Assembly (NCBI GenBank): GCA_902465495.1
Contig: CABQND010000039.1
Span: 1 to 20,739, forward strand
DNA: 20,739 bases
Direction: 5' to 3'
Source of the DNA: an uncultured Eubacteriales bacterium
GTDB taxonomy: Bacteria > Bacillota > Clostridia > Christensenellales > Borkfalkiaceae
Shown: positions 7,155 to 14,033 of the stretch, piece by piece
Position numbering within the stretch: the stretch's first letter is position 1
Layout: the number at the start of each line of letters is the position of its first letter
The notes under the pieces: model-generated
What the model was told of the DNA's origin: nothing
Databases searched by the model: none
What the model saw: the letters and a program-made list of their open reading frames with translations, nothing else
Position numbers and translations under genes: made by a program

Positions 7155-8471
7155 ATGTGGTTTGACGAAAGTACGTTTTATCAGATTTATCCGCTCGGTT
7201 ATTGCGGTGCGGAGCGTGAAAATGATTTCGGGTCGGTGCGGCACCGTTTGCAATGTATTGAGGATGACATACCGCGCATTCGCGAACTCGGGTTTCGTGC
7301 GGTCTTGTTGAATCCCTTGTTCGAGAGCGAACGGCACGGCTACGATACGGTGGATTTTTTCAATATAGACCGGCGTTTGGGTGACAATGCCGACTTTAAA
7401 CACTTGGTGAAAAAATTCCATGAGGCAGGAATCAAGGTCGTTTTGGACGGGGTATTTAACCATGTCGGAAGGAAATTTTTTGCATTTGAGGATGTGAAAA
7501 AGTATCGGGAAAATACGGATAAAAAAGATTGGTTTCATATCAATTTTGGCGGAAACAGCCCTTATAACGACGGTTTTTGGTACGAAGGTTGGGAAGGCCA
7601 CATGGAGCTTGTAAAACTCAATCTTCAATGCGGCGGAGTGATGGATTATATTTCCCGCGCAGTGGAATTTTGGATGGATGAATTCGGCATTGACGGGCTT
7701 CGTCTGGATGTGGCGTATCTTTTGCCGGAGTGTTTTTTTGAGCATTTGCGCCGCGTTGTGCGGGCGAAACGAGCTGACTTTTTTTTGATGGGCGAAGTTA
7801 TTCACATTCAGAATTTTGCAAAGAATATTACTCCGGAACGCCTCGATTCGGTCACGGACTACGAATGTTATAAGGGATTGACTTCTGCGCTCAATTCGGA
7901 CAATTTTTTTGAGATTGCTCATTCCTTGGAGCGGCTGTTCGGTTCGCAGCAATGGTGTCTGTATACCGGAAAAAATCTTTTCAGTTTTGTAGATAATCAT
8001 GACGTGACCCGCGCGTATACGGCGCTCAAAGATAAGCGTAAACTTGCATCGTTGTATGGAGTTCTCTATACGATGCCTGGCATTCCGTGCGTATATTATG
8101 GTTCGGAATACGGTGCAGAGGGAGATAAATCACAGGGAGATGACGCGCTTCGCCCTTCGTTTGCATCCATCGATCGGCAAAAAAACGGGGAATTGTGTGC
8201 GCTCATCGGGAAGCTGAATGCGATCCGAAGCAGGGAAAAAGCGCTTGCCTATGGCAATTTTGAGCGTTGCGTGTTGAATAATAAATACATGTGTTTCCGC
8301 CGCGAAAAGGATGGGGAGCGCATCTATTGCGCGTTCAATATTTCGGAAGGCGACGTGACTGTGCGGGTGGAAGAAGCGGAGGGGACCGATCTTCTCAGCG
8401 GTGAAGTGCGCAATCTCAACGATATTTATCTGCCGCCGTTCGCAGTTAAAATTTTTAAAAAGAACGGCTGA
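7155..8471 (+). CDS. Cytosolic alpha-amylase family glucan hydrolase (GH13)
   Basis: A 438-residue (beta/alpha)8 glycoside hydrolase of family 13, expected to split alpha-1,4 (possibly alpha-1,6) links of malto-oligosaccharides or internal glycogen. The four conserved regions are all present: DGVFNH at 98-103, GLRLDVA at 181-187 with nucleophile D185, LMGEVIH at 211-217 with acid/base E214, and FVDNHD at 278-283 with transition-state stabiliser D283. There is no signal peptide and no N-terminal starch-binding domain. The start MWFDESTFYQIYP runs straight into the barrel, so the enzyme acts in the cytosol. The ribosome site is modest (AGGGG, 9 bases from the ATG). A short C-terminal beta domain ends at the stop. 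Exact specificity (maltogenic amylase, neopullulanase or glucosidase type) is unresolved. The membrane protein gene follows after 15 bases. Confidence 0.92.
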   Translation: MWFDESTFYQIYPLGYCGAERENDFGSVRHRLQCIEDDIPRIRELGFRAVLLNPLFESERHGYDTVDFFNIDRRLGDNADFKHLVKKFHEAGIKVVLDGVFNHVGRKFFAFEDVKKYRENTDKKDWFHINFGGNSPYNDGFWYEGWEGHMELVKLNLQCGGVMDYISRAVEFWMDEFGIDGLRLDVAYLLPECFFEHLRRVVRAKRADFFLMGEVIHIQNFAKNITPERLDSVTDYECYKGLTSALNSDNFFEIAHSLERLFGSQQWCLYTGKNLFSFVDNHDVTRAYTALKDKRKLASLYGVLYTMPGIPCVYYGSEYGAEGDKSQGDDALRPSFASIDRQKNGELCALIGKLNAIRSREKALAYGNFERCVLNNKYMCFRREKDGERIYCAFNISEGDVTVRVEEAEGTDLLSGEVRNLNDIYLPPFAVKIFKKNG

Positions 8472-8486
8472 TGCGGCAAGGAGAAA

Positions 8487-8957
8487 ATGATGCGAAAAGG
8501 TCTTTGGATTGACAGCAATATATTTTTTTTGCTTTTGGTCGTGGCGTCTGTGTTGTTTATACCCGTGGCGTCATGCAGCGCAATCTATGACAGTGCGCGC
8601 GCGTCCTGCGAAGGAAACATTTTTGATGCCCTTCGGCAAGTTCATATCAATAAAAACGGTATCGATTTTTATATAAGAGGGGAAGATGCGCGCATCGTGC
8701 TGACGTTTTTGGCGGTAATCGGCGCTGTTATGTTCGGGGCTTTCAGAAAGGGAGCGGTTTTGAGCATTGTTTTGTACATCGCGGCACTTCTTCTTTTGGC
8801 AGAATGTGTTTTTATTGTCGAACAGTCCGTGCTGCATGCGGGGGAAGGAATGACCGGCTACACGGGTTACAGCTGGTTTGTTTTTGCGGATATCGCAGTA
8901 TTTGCGCTCGTATTTACATTGCAGCGGCTATTGCTTCGCCGATCGGCAAAGCAGTAA
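8487..8957 (+). CDS. Four-helix membrane protein, function unknown
   Basis: A 156-residue hydrophobic protein I do not recognise. Helices lie near residues 12-32, 70-86, 90-111 and 128-148. A polar extracytoplasmic-looking stretch (about 33-68) contains two cysteines nearby (C30 and C42), and a second polar loop follows the third helix. The C-terminus is arginine/lysine rich and likely cytosolic. Two adjacent ATGs (8487 and 8490) are possible starts. The AAGGAG ribosome site (8478-8483) has better spacing (6 bases) to the second, so the mature product may be 155 residues. It lies 15 bases after the GH13 gene with no terminator between, so the two are likely co-transcribed. That link does not by itself indicate a role in sugar metabolism. 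Confidence 0.75.
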   Translation: MMRKGLWIDSNIFFLLLVVASVLFIPVASCSAIYDSARASCEGNIFDALRQVHINKNGIDFYIRGEDARIVLTFLAVIGAVMFGAFRKGAVLSIVLYIAALLLLAECVFIVEQSVLHAGEGMTGYTGYSWFVFADIAVFALVFTLQRLLLRRSAKQ

Positions 8958-8962
8958 TTTTT

Positions 8963-8998
8963 AAGCGGGCGGGGCAAGTTTACTTGCCCCGCCCGCTT
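8963..8998 (+). terminator. Terminator after the GH13/membrane protein unit
   Basis: A 16-bp perfect stem (8963-8978 with 8983-8998) around the loop TTTA, beginning five bases after the membrane protein stop. The immediate U-run is short (TTT), with a further TTTTTT about 10 bases downstream. The stem is very stable, so termination is likely though the U-tract is imperfect. Confidence 0.75.
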
Positions 8999-9048
8999 TG
9001 ATAAAAAGTTTTTTCACAAAAAAATACGAAAATATCCTGCGTAAACGA

Positions 9049-9077
9049 TAGACAAACGGCGTATTTCTTATTATAAT
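9049..9077 (+). promoter_or_regulatory. Promoter of the MATE exporter gene
   Basis: TAGACA (9049-9054), 17-base spacer, TATAAT (9072-9077). Transcription would begin near 9084. The last two bases of the -10 overlap an ATG at 9076 that opens the longest frame, which shows this ATG cannot be the translation start. Confidence 0.75.
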
Positions 9078-9126
9078 GGGTCGGTCAAATCAAGCAATAA
9101 AATTCCCTATACGTAAAAGGTTTCGT

Positions 9127-10497
9127 ATGAAAGGTTCAATGGATCTAACGACGGGCAGTCCCTGGAAAAGTATATTGCTGTTCTGTATCCCCATTCTGAT
9201 CAGCAATGTTTTTCAGCAACTTTACAGCATGGTTGATACGATCATCGTCGGAAAAACTATTTCGCTGTCCGCGCTCGCCGCTGTCGGTTGTACCGGCTCG
9301 ATCAGTTTTTTAGTGATCGGCTTTATATCCGGCATTACGAGCGGATTCGGGGTGCTTTTAGCTCAATTGTTCGGGGCAAAGGATGAGGAGAATTATAAAT
9401 TTGCACTGGGTTCTTCTTGTGTCCTGAGCGTGATCATTGCCGTTGTTGTGACGGCGATCGCTGTCCCCACAGCAAAACCGCTCTTGCGCCTCATGCGCAC
9501 CGGCGATGATATTATCGGCGATGCGCATTCATACATAGTTACAATCTATTGGGGTATCGCCGCAACCATCATTTATAATATGGCTGCGGCTATGCTTCGT
9601 TCGATCGGCGATAGTCGTTCGCCCCTGATATTTCTCATCCTTGCATCTATTCTTAATATCGGTTTTGACTTTTTGTGTATACTTGTATTTAAAATGGGAG
9701 TTATGGGGGCAGGCGTTGCAACGGTTGCTTCGCAGTTTCTTGCCGGCGCGGCGTGTCTGATATATGGTCTGAAAAAATATCCGGTTCTGCGTATCAGCAA
9801 GAGACATTTTCGGTGGAACGGAAACCTTGCGGCGAAACTGATCAAAGTCGGACTGCCGATGGCTTTGCAGTTTTCCATTACTGCAATCGGAATCATGGTC
9901 GTTCAAGCTGTGCTCAATTCTATGGGAACGTTGACTGTTGCCGCGTACACGGCGGCCTCCAAGATCGACAATTTCGCGCAGCAGCCGTTTATTGCATTGG
10001 GCGCGGCGATCGCAACGTATTGTGCGCAGAATTACGGCGCGCATAAGTTTGAGCGCATTCGAAAAGGCATGAATGTCGGGCTGATCTGTGCTGTCATTAT
10101 CAGTGCTGTGGGATTTTTGCTCGTGTTTACATTGAAAATCCCGCTATTAAAACTCTTTTCGGATGATTACCAATCCATTGAAGATCTTGCGGTCCTGTAT
10201 TTGTATATCAACTCGGGATGTTATCTGTTTTTGGGGCTTATTCATTTGTATCGCAACGGGATCCAGGGCATGGGGTTTTCGGCGGTTACGATGTTGTCGG
10301 GCCTTACGGAACTGGTAATGCGCGTAATTGCAGCCCTTGTGTTCGCGCGGTTTTTTGGTTATGTCGGCGTGTGTGTTGCCAGTCCGACAGCGTGGTTGGG
10401 CGCAGATATTATTCTAATCGTGTTATATTTGCGACTGTACCGTAAATTCATGCGCCCTGCGTTGACAAGAGAGCGGAAACTTCTGGAAGCTAAATAG
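9127..10497 (+). CDS. MATE family multidrug/metabolite exporter
   Basis: A 456-residue inner-membrane transporter with about 12 helices in two homologous halves, which would expel organic cations or other metabolites in exchange for Na+ or H+. The opening MDLTTGSPWKSILLFCIPIL and SMVDTIIVGKTISLSALAAVG are standard for the DinF/NorM-like MATE branch. An ATG at 9076 is in frame, but it lies inside the -10 box and has no ribosome site. The ATG at 9127 has AAAAGG (9115-9120) six bases upstream and gives the usual N-terminus. ATG 9139 is a second possible start. The gene is flanked by terminators on both sides, so it is a single-gene unit. Substrate unknown. Confidence 0.9.
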   Translation: MKGSMDLTTGSPWKSILLFCIPILISNVFQQLYSMVDTIIVGKTISLSALAAVGCTGSISFLVIGFISGITSGFGVLLAQLFGAKDEENYKFALGSSCVLSVIIAVVVTAIAVPTAKPLLRLMRTGDDIIGDAHSYIVTIYWGIAATIIYNMAAAMLRSIGDSRSPLIFLILASILNIGFDFLCILVFKMGVMGAGVATVASQFLAGAACLIYGLKKYPVLRISKRHFRWNGNLAAKLIKVGLPMALQFSITAIGIMVVQAVLNSMGTLTVAAYTAASKIDNFAQQPFIALGAAIATYCAQNYGAHKFERIRKGMNVGLICAVIISAVGFLLVFTLKIPLLKLFSDDYQSIEDLAVLYLYINSGCYLFLGLIHLYRNGIQGMGFSAVTMLSGLTELVMRVIAALVFARFFGYVGVCVASPTAWLGADIILIVLYLRLYRKFMRPALTRERKLLEAK

Positions 10498-10508
10498 TCG
10501 ATATTTTC

Positions 10509-10540
10509 AATCCTGCGCTTTGCCGCGGGATTTTTTTTAT
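10509..10540 (+). terminator. Terminator of the MATE gene
   Basis: An approximately 9-bp stem (AATCCTGCG at 10509-10517 paired with CGCGGGATT, one G-U pair), six-base loop, then an eight-T run (10531-10538). It starts 12 bases after the MATE stop. This is a textbook intrinsic terminator. Confidence 0.9.
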
Positions 10541-10655
10541 TTTGCGCTCTAAGCGTTGTATGATTTTTTGCAAATATTTCAAAGAAAAAATTTCAGATTT
10601 CTGTATAAGACAGCGTAAAGCGGGAATACTGTATCATGAAAGGGAGGAAACAACA

Positions 10656-11243
10656 ATGCAATTCAAAAACACGAAAACTTTCACCAATCTTGCCCGTTCG
10701 TTTGCGGGGGAAAGCCAGGCGGGTATGCGCTATCAACTGATTGCAAAGCTCGCGATGGCAGAAGAATATGTCGTACTTGCGGATACGGTACGTTCGATTG
10801 CTAAGAACGAAACATATCATGCAAAGACATTTTATAATTCTCTGATTCAACAGGCGGGAAACTGTGAAAATATCGATTTGGATGCAGGATATCCTTTTCG
10901 TTTCGGCACATTGGAAGAAGTTCTCGGGTTTGCCGCCGATGACGAGCGAGCAGAATTCGAAGAAGTTTACCCCAGATTTGCAAAGGAAGCCCGCGAAGAA
11001 GGATACGGCGAGATCGCCGCATTGTTTGAACGCGTAGCAGGTGTGGAAAAGGAACACAATATTGTATTTACCTATCTGCGCGACGCATTAAAAGAGGGAT
11101 TCCTTTATAAAAGGGATAAACCTACTTTGTGGGTGTGCAGCGAATGCGGATTCCGTGCGACGACCAAAGAAGCGTGGAAGACTTGTCCGTTGTGCAGTGC
11201 GAAACAGGGGTATGTTGAAATTCCTTTGCCTTTCGATAATTAA
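10656..11243 (+). CDS. rbr: Rubrerythrin
   Basis: A 195-residue peroxide-reducing enzyme of anaerobes, using electrons passed from NADH through its own rubredoxin centre to a diiron site. Diiron ligands are seen as E19 (GESQAG), E52 with H55 (NETYH), E97 and E100 (ahead of EEVYPRF), and E131 with H134 (VEKEHN). The C-terminal rubredoxin-like domain has the two CxxC knuckles, C161/C164 (CSEC) and C177/C180 (CPLC). Length is close to the standard form. An upstream in-frame ATG at 10542 would add 38 unrelated residues. GGGAGG (10642-10647), 8 bases before the ATG at 10656, and the family N-terminus fix the start. No convincing -35/-10 pair was found in the 115 bases after the MATE terminator. 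Two very small genes follow in the same orientation. Confidence 0.95.
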   Translation: MQFKNTKTFTNLARSFAGESQAGMRYQLIAKLAMAEEYVVLADTVRSIAKNETYHAKTFYNSLIQQAGNCENIDLDAGYPFRFGTLEEVLGFAADDERAEFEEVYPRFAKEAREEGYGEIAALFERVAGVEKEHNIVFTYLRDALKEGFLYKRDKPTLWVCSECGFRATTKEAWKTCPLCSAKQGYVEIPLPFDN

Positions 11244-11255
11244 AAGGAGATTTGT

Positions 11256-11408
11256 ATGAAAAACAGCAAACAGCAGGGTACGTCTGCGCAGACGAAATCG
11301 GCGCAGAAAATGACGCAGAATAGCGGCGCAATGAACAGTGCTTCGCAGGGCGCGAAGAGTGCATCTTCGAACAAAATGAGCACCAAGGGCGCAAAATCGT
11401 GCAAGTAA
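11256..11408 (+). CDS. Small Ser/Lys/Gln/Ala-rich protein (50 residues)
   Basis: A 50-codon frame starting 12 bases after the rubrerythrin stop, with AAAAGGAG (11242-11249) correctly spaced 6 bases before the ATG. The product, beginning MKNSKQQGTSAQTKSAQKMT and ending KGAKSCK, is almost entirely Ser, Lys, Gln, Ala, Asn, Thr and Gly, with a single cysteine near the end. It has no membrane segment and is predicted to be disordered and basic. The good ribosome site and tight placement argue that it is expressed together with rubrerythrin. I cannot assign a function. A short, basic, disordered protein could bind nucleic acid or polyanions, but that is speculation. Confidence 0.65.
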   Translation: MKNSKQQGTSAQTKSAQKMTQNSGAMNSASQGAKSASSNKMSTKGAKSCK

Positions 11409-11527
11409 AATCAAAGCAGGCAAAGAAAAAGAACAAAGTCATGCGTTCTCCGTTCGATGTGAACGGAAGTTACACGGGTACCCCGCAGGACGGGGAAATG
11501 CCGGTGCAGGATGCGGATGACCTTTAA
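11399..11527 (+). CDS. Small protein with acidic C-terminus (about 42 residues)
   Basis: This frame overlaps the previous small gene by 10 bases. A GTG at 11399, with AAGGG (11385-11389) nine bases upstream, gives 42 residues: a lysine-rich start (VQVKSKQAKKKNKV), then SPFDVNGSYTGTPQDGE and the acidic end PVQDADDL. If translation began at the ATG at 11441 the product would be 28 residues, but that ATG has no ribosome site. The non-random, motif-like second half and the overlap suggest a real, translationally coupled gene. The exact start is uncertain. Function unknown. The terminator follows about 34 bases after the stop. Confidence 0.5.
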   Translation: MQVKSKQAKKKNKVMRSPFDVNGSYTGTPQDGEMPVQDADDL

Positions 11528-11561
11528 CAAACCTTGCGTCGCGGCGTGAAAACGTGCGCGC

Positions 11562-11608
11562 CGCAAAAGACGCTCCGCCGCGATCGGCGCGGGCGTCTTT
11601 TGCGTTTT
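11562..11608 (+). terminator. Terminator after the rubrerythrin unit
   Basis: A 12-bp perfect stem (CGCAAAAGACGC at 11562-11573 with its complement at 11593-11604) encloses a smaller CGCCG/CGGCG hairpin and is followed by TTTT. It lies 35 bases after the second small gene and 58 bases before the pfk promoter. Confidence 0.8.
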
Positions 11609-11665
11609 CGGAATCCGCTCAATTGTAAAAAAACGGTAATATTTTTTGCTTTTTTTCAAGAAATA

Positions 11666-11695
11666 TTGACGTATTTGAGAAACGCGTGGTATAAT
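11666..11695 (+). promoter_or_regulatory. Promoter of the pfk-ppx-ppk operon
   Basis: TTGACG (11666-11671), 18-base spacer, TATAAT (11690-11695). Transcription would begin near 11702, so the leader is only about 15 bases and starts close to the GGAGG ribosome site (11706-11710). Confidence 0.8.
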
Positions 11696-11716
11696 AAACA
11701 GGTACGGAGGAGCTAT

Positions 11717-12784
11717 ATGAAAATCGGAATTCTTACCAGTGGCGGCGATTGCGCAGGATTAAATGCTGTGATGCGCGCGATCGGGCTGTATCTCTATCGC
11801 AATATTAAAAATGTCGAGATCGTCGGCATTCCGGACGGATACGGCGGGTTGATCCGCGGGGAAAGCCAGCCCATGAAACGTTCAGATTTCGAGGGGATCC
11901 TCAATCTTGGAGGTACGATTCTCGGTACATCGCGCACGCCATTCAAGATGATGACCGCACAGGAGGAAGGGGGATCCCGTCTGCAAAAAATGTGCGCGAA
12001 CTATAAAAAAATGGGGCTGGACTGCCTGTTCACGCTGGGGGGCGCCGGAACGCACAAGACAGCGGCGTTGCTTTGCGCCGAAGGTTGCAATGTCATCGGG
12101 CTTCCCAAAACCATTGACAATGATATTTACGGCACAGACGTCACGTTTGGGTTTCATACGGCTGTGGACGTTGCCGCAGAGGCGATCGATCGCGTTCGTA
12201 CGACGGCGGCCAGTCACGGCAGGACCATGCTCGTTGAAGTCATGGGCAACAAAGCGGGTTGGCTCACTTTGCACGCAGGCATCGCGTCGGGCGCAGATAT
12301 TATTCTTATACCGGAGATACCGTTCAACATCGACAAGGTTGCAGAAGCTGTGTCACGTTGCTACGCGGAAGGAAAACCTTGCTGTATCATAGCGGTTGCG
12401 GAAGGTGCCGTGCTTGACATCGAAGCAAATTATAAAAAGAAAGATCGTGCGTTCGTGCGCACCGATCGGGGGGAAACCACGGTGACGGCGCATCTTGCCG
12501 AGGAGATCGGGGCGCGTACGGGCGCGGAAACGCGCGGCACGGTTTTGGGGTATATTCAGCGCGGCGGGAACCCTTCGGCGTATGATCGGACCCTTTCCAC
12601 GCGGCTGGGAAGTTATGCCGGCCGATTGGCGAAAGAGGGGCGATTTGGTGTTACGGTCGCGGTAAACGGCGCGAATATTACCTTTAATGCCTTGGCAGAC
12701 GTCGCGGGGAAATATAAGTTTGTCGATCCCGCATCCGAAATCGTCCGTGCGGCAGAAGATATCGGGGTAAGCTTCGGCAGATAA
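11717..12784 (+). CDS. pfkA: 6-phosphofructokinase
   Basis: A 355-residue glycolytic enzyme phosphorylating fructose 6-phosphate at C1. It begins MKIGILTSGGDCAGLNAVMR, the phosphate-binding loop. The catalytic segment PKTIDND is at 130-136 with base D134. The MGNKAGWLTL segment (177-186) and IPEIPF follow. The phosphoryl-donor motif reads GGAGT (108-112): glycine at 111, where pyrophosphate-using enzymes have Asp, suggests ATP, while K131 in PKT is found in pyrophosphate-dependent and group III ATP enzymes. Ala110 replaces the usual Asp/Asn/Glu. Donor choice is therefore not certain, though ATP is favoured. GGAGG is 6 bases before the ATG, so an upstream in-frame start at 11534, inside the terminator, is rejected. 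It is the first gene of an operon with ppx and ppk. Confidence 0.92.
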   Translation: MKIGILTSGGDCAGLNAVMRAIGLYLYRNIKNVEIVGIPDGYGGLIRGESQPMKRSDFEGILNLGGTILGTSRTPFKMMTAQEEGGSRLQKMCANYKKMGLDCLFTLGGAGTHKTAALLCAEGCNVIGLPKTIDNDIYGTDVTFGFHTAVDVAAEAIDRVRTTAASHGRTMLVEVMGNKAGWLTLHAGIASGADIILIPEIPFNIDKVAEAVSRCYAEGKPCCIIAVAEGAVLDIEANYKKKDRAFVRTDRGETTVTAHLAEEIGARTGAETRGTVLGYIQRGGNPSAYDRTLSTRLGSYAGRLAKEGRFGVTVAVNGANITFNALADVAGKYKFVDPASEIVRAAEDIGVSFGR

Positions 12785-12787
12785 TTG

Positions 12788-12808
12788 ACAGAGTACGGCA
12801 AACTCTGT
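12788..12808 (+). repeat. Small hairpin between pfk and ppx
   Basis: A 7-bp inverted repeat, ACAGAGT (12788-12794) with ACTCTGT (12802-12808), in the 52-base gap after pfk. There is no U-run, so it is not a terminator. It could stabilise or process the transcript, but it may be incidental. Confidence 0.35.
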
Positions 12809-12836
12809 GCCAAAGTTGAATGGAAGGAAGGTTTTT

Positions 12837-13994
12837 ATGAAATATTCGGTCATTGATATCAGTTCAAGCAGTATTTCGATGGTGGTGGCGGAAGTGAACG
12901 ACCGTGTCACCGAAATTGTGTTTAAAGACCGTGCGAGTCTGACTCTTTTGCATTACCTTGAAGGGCGGGATCTGAATGCGCGCGGTATTGAAAAGCTGAC
13001 GGAAGCTGTCTCGATCATGAAAGACAAATGTGTCAGCCTGGATGTCGACGTATTGTATCTTATTGCGACGGCGGCGCTGCGCGTCATCGGCAATTTTGAA
13101 GAAGTTCGCGCGGCGATCTTACAGGGAACAGGGCTTCCCGTAAATCTGATCGAGGGCAAGACGGAAGCGTATTGCGACCTGATCGCCAATCAGTTTTTTA
13201 ATTCCTATGACCGTGCCGTACTGCTCGACATCGGCGGTGCGAGTATCGAGATCTGTGATCTCGCGGGGGCAGGGCCTGAGGATATGTTTTGTCTGGATTT
13301 CGGGATCCTGAATCTGCGCAACAAATTTGTGGAAAAGATCCAGCCGGATGAAAATGAGGCGAAAGAGATCAAGAAATATATTTCCCGCAAATTCGATAAA
13401 GCCAATATTCCGGAAGAAGGCCGTTTTTCCACTGTTGTAGTGGTCGGCGCAACCGGGTTGGCTCTGTATGATCTGTATGCGGAATTTATCGGCGCGAAGG
13501 CAGAGGAAGGCCCGCGGAAAATGGAATATAAAAAATTCAAAAAGCTTGCAAAGCATCTTCTGTCGGGGTCGGCGCGTTCCAAACTGATCCTCGACGTTGC
13601 GCCGGAAAAATTGTATGCGGTCGGGATTGCTGCCGTGATTGCAAAGACGGTATTCAAGCGTTTTGGTGCGGACAATATCGTCGTGAGCGATCGGGGCGTC
13701 AAGGAAGGTTATCTGCGGCTGATCATTGACGGGCAACAGAGCGGCGCTTTCTATGATTTTTCGAAGGGCGGAAGTTTTGAACCCATTCCCGTGCAGGCGG
13801 ATGAGGGCAAGGAAGAGGAAAACAAGGACAAAATCGAAAAAGAAAAATCGCCGACGGCTCCCGCAAAGAAAAAGTCTGCTACGGGAAAGACTTCTTCCGG
13901 GGGAAAAGCGGCAAAGCCCGCAGGAAATGCAAAAGATTCGGAAAATACAACGTCTGTAAAGCGGAGGGGAAGACCTTCCAAAACGGAAGAATAA
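12837..13994 (+). CDS. ppx: Ppx/GppA-type exopolyphosphatase with charged C-terminal tail
   Basis: A 385-residue protein with an actin-like (ASKHA) core, expected to release phosphate from polyphosphate or to hydrolyse pppGpp. Core motifs are the N-terminal phosphate loop SVIDISSSSISMV (4-16), IATAALRVIGN (76-86), LIEGKTEAY (104-112) with likely catalytic E110, DIGGASIEI (131-139), and SDRGVKEGYL (284-293). It is divergent: family members usually read DxGSNS and DIGGGS. From about residue 320 to the end there is a low-complexity tail rich in Lys, Glu, Ser and Ala that ends in KRRGRPSK (375-382), an AT-hook-like motif. No HD domain is present. A GTG at 12807 would add ten residues. AGGAAGG, 5 bases before ATG 12837, and the family start favour the latter. 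It lies 39 bases before ppk, which supports exopolyphosphatase over GppA. Confidence 0.87.
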   Translation: MKYSVIDISSSSISMVVAEVNDRVTEIVFKDRASLTLLHYLEGRDLNARGIEKLTEAVSIMKDKCVSLDVDVLYLIATAALRVIGNFEEVRAAILQGTGLPVNLIEGKTEAYCDLIANQFFNSYDRAVLLDIGGASIEICDLAGAGPEDMFCLDFGILNLRNKFVEKIQPDENEAKEIKKYISRKFDKANIPEEGRFSTVVVVGATGLALYDLYAEFIGAKAEEGPRKMEYKKFKKLAKHLLSGSARSKLILDVAPEKLYAVGIAAVIAKTVFKRFGADNIVVSDRGVKEGYLRLIIDGQQSGAFYDFSKGGSFEPIPVQADEGKEEENKDKIEKEKSPTAPAKKKSATGKTSSGGKAAKPAGNAKDSENTTSVKRRGRPSKTEE

Positions 13995-14033
13995 AACTGA
14001 AAAAAATTCCGATATCCAAGGAGTAAAATCATT

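Noticed and set aside
10566..10609. Rubrerythrin promoter from TTGCAA and TATAAG
   Set aside because: The spacing is 30 bases, too long for sigma-A. No better pair was found.
11256..11527. Single frameshifted gene instead of two small genes
   Set aside because: No classical slippery heptamer precedes the first stop, and the second frame has its own GTG with an AAGGG site. Kept only as an alternative.
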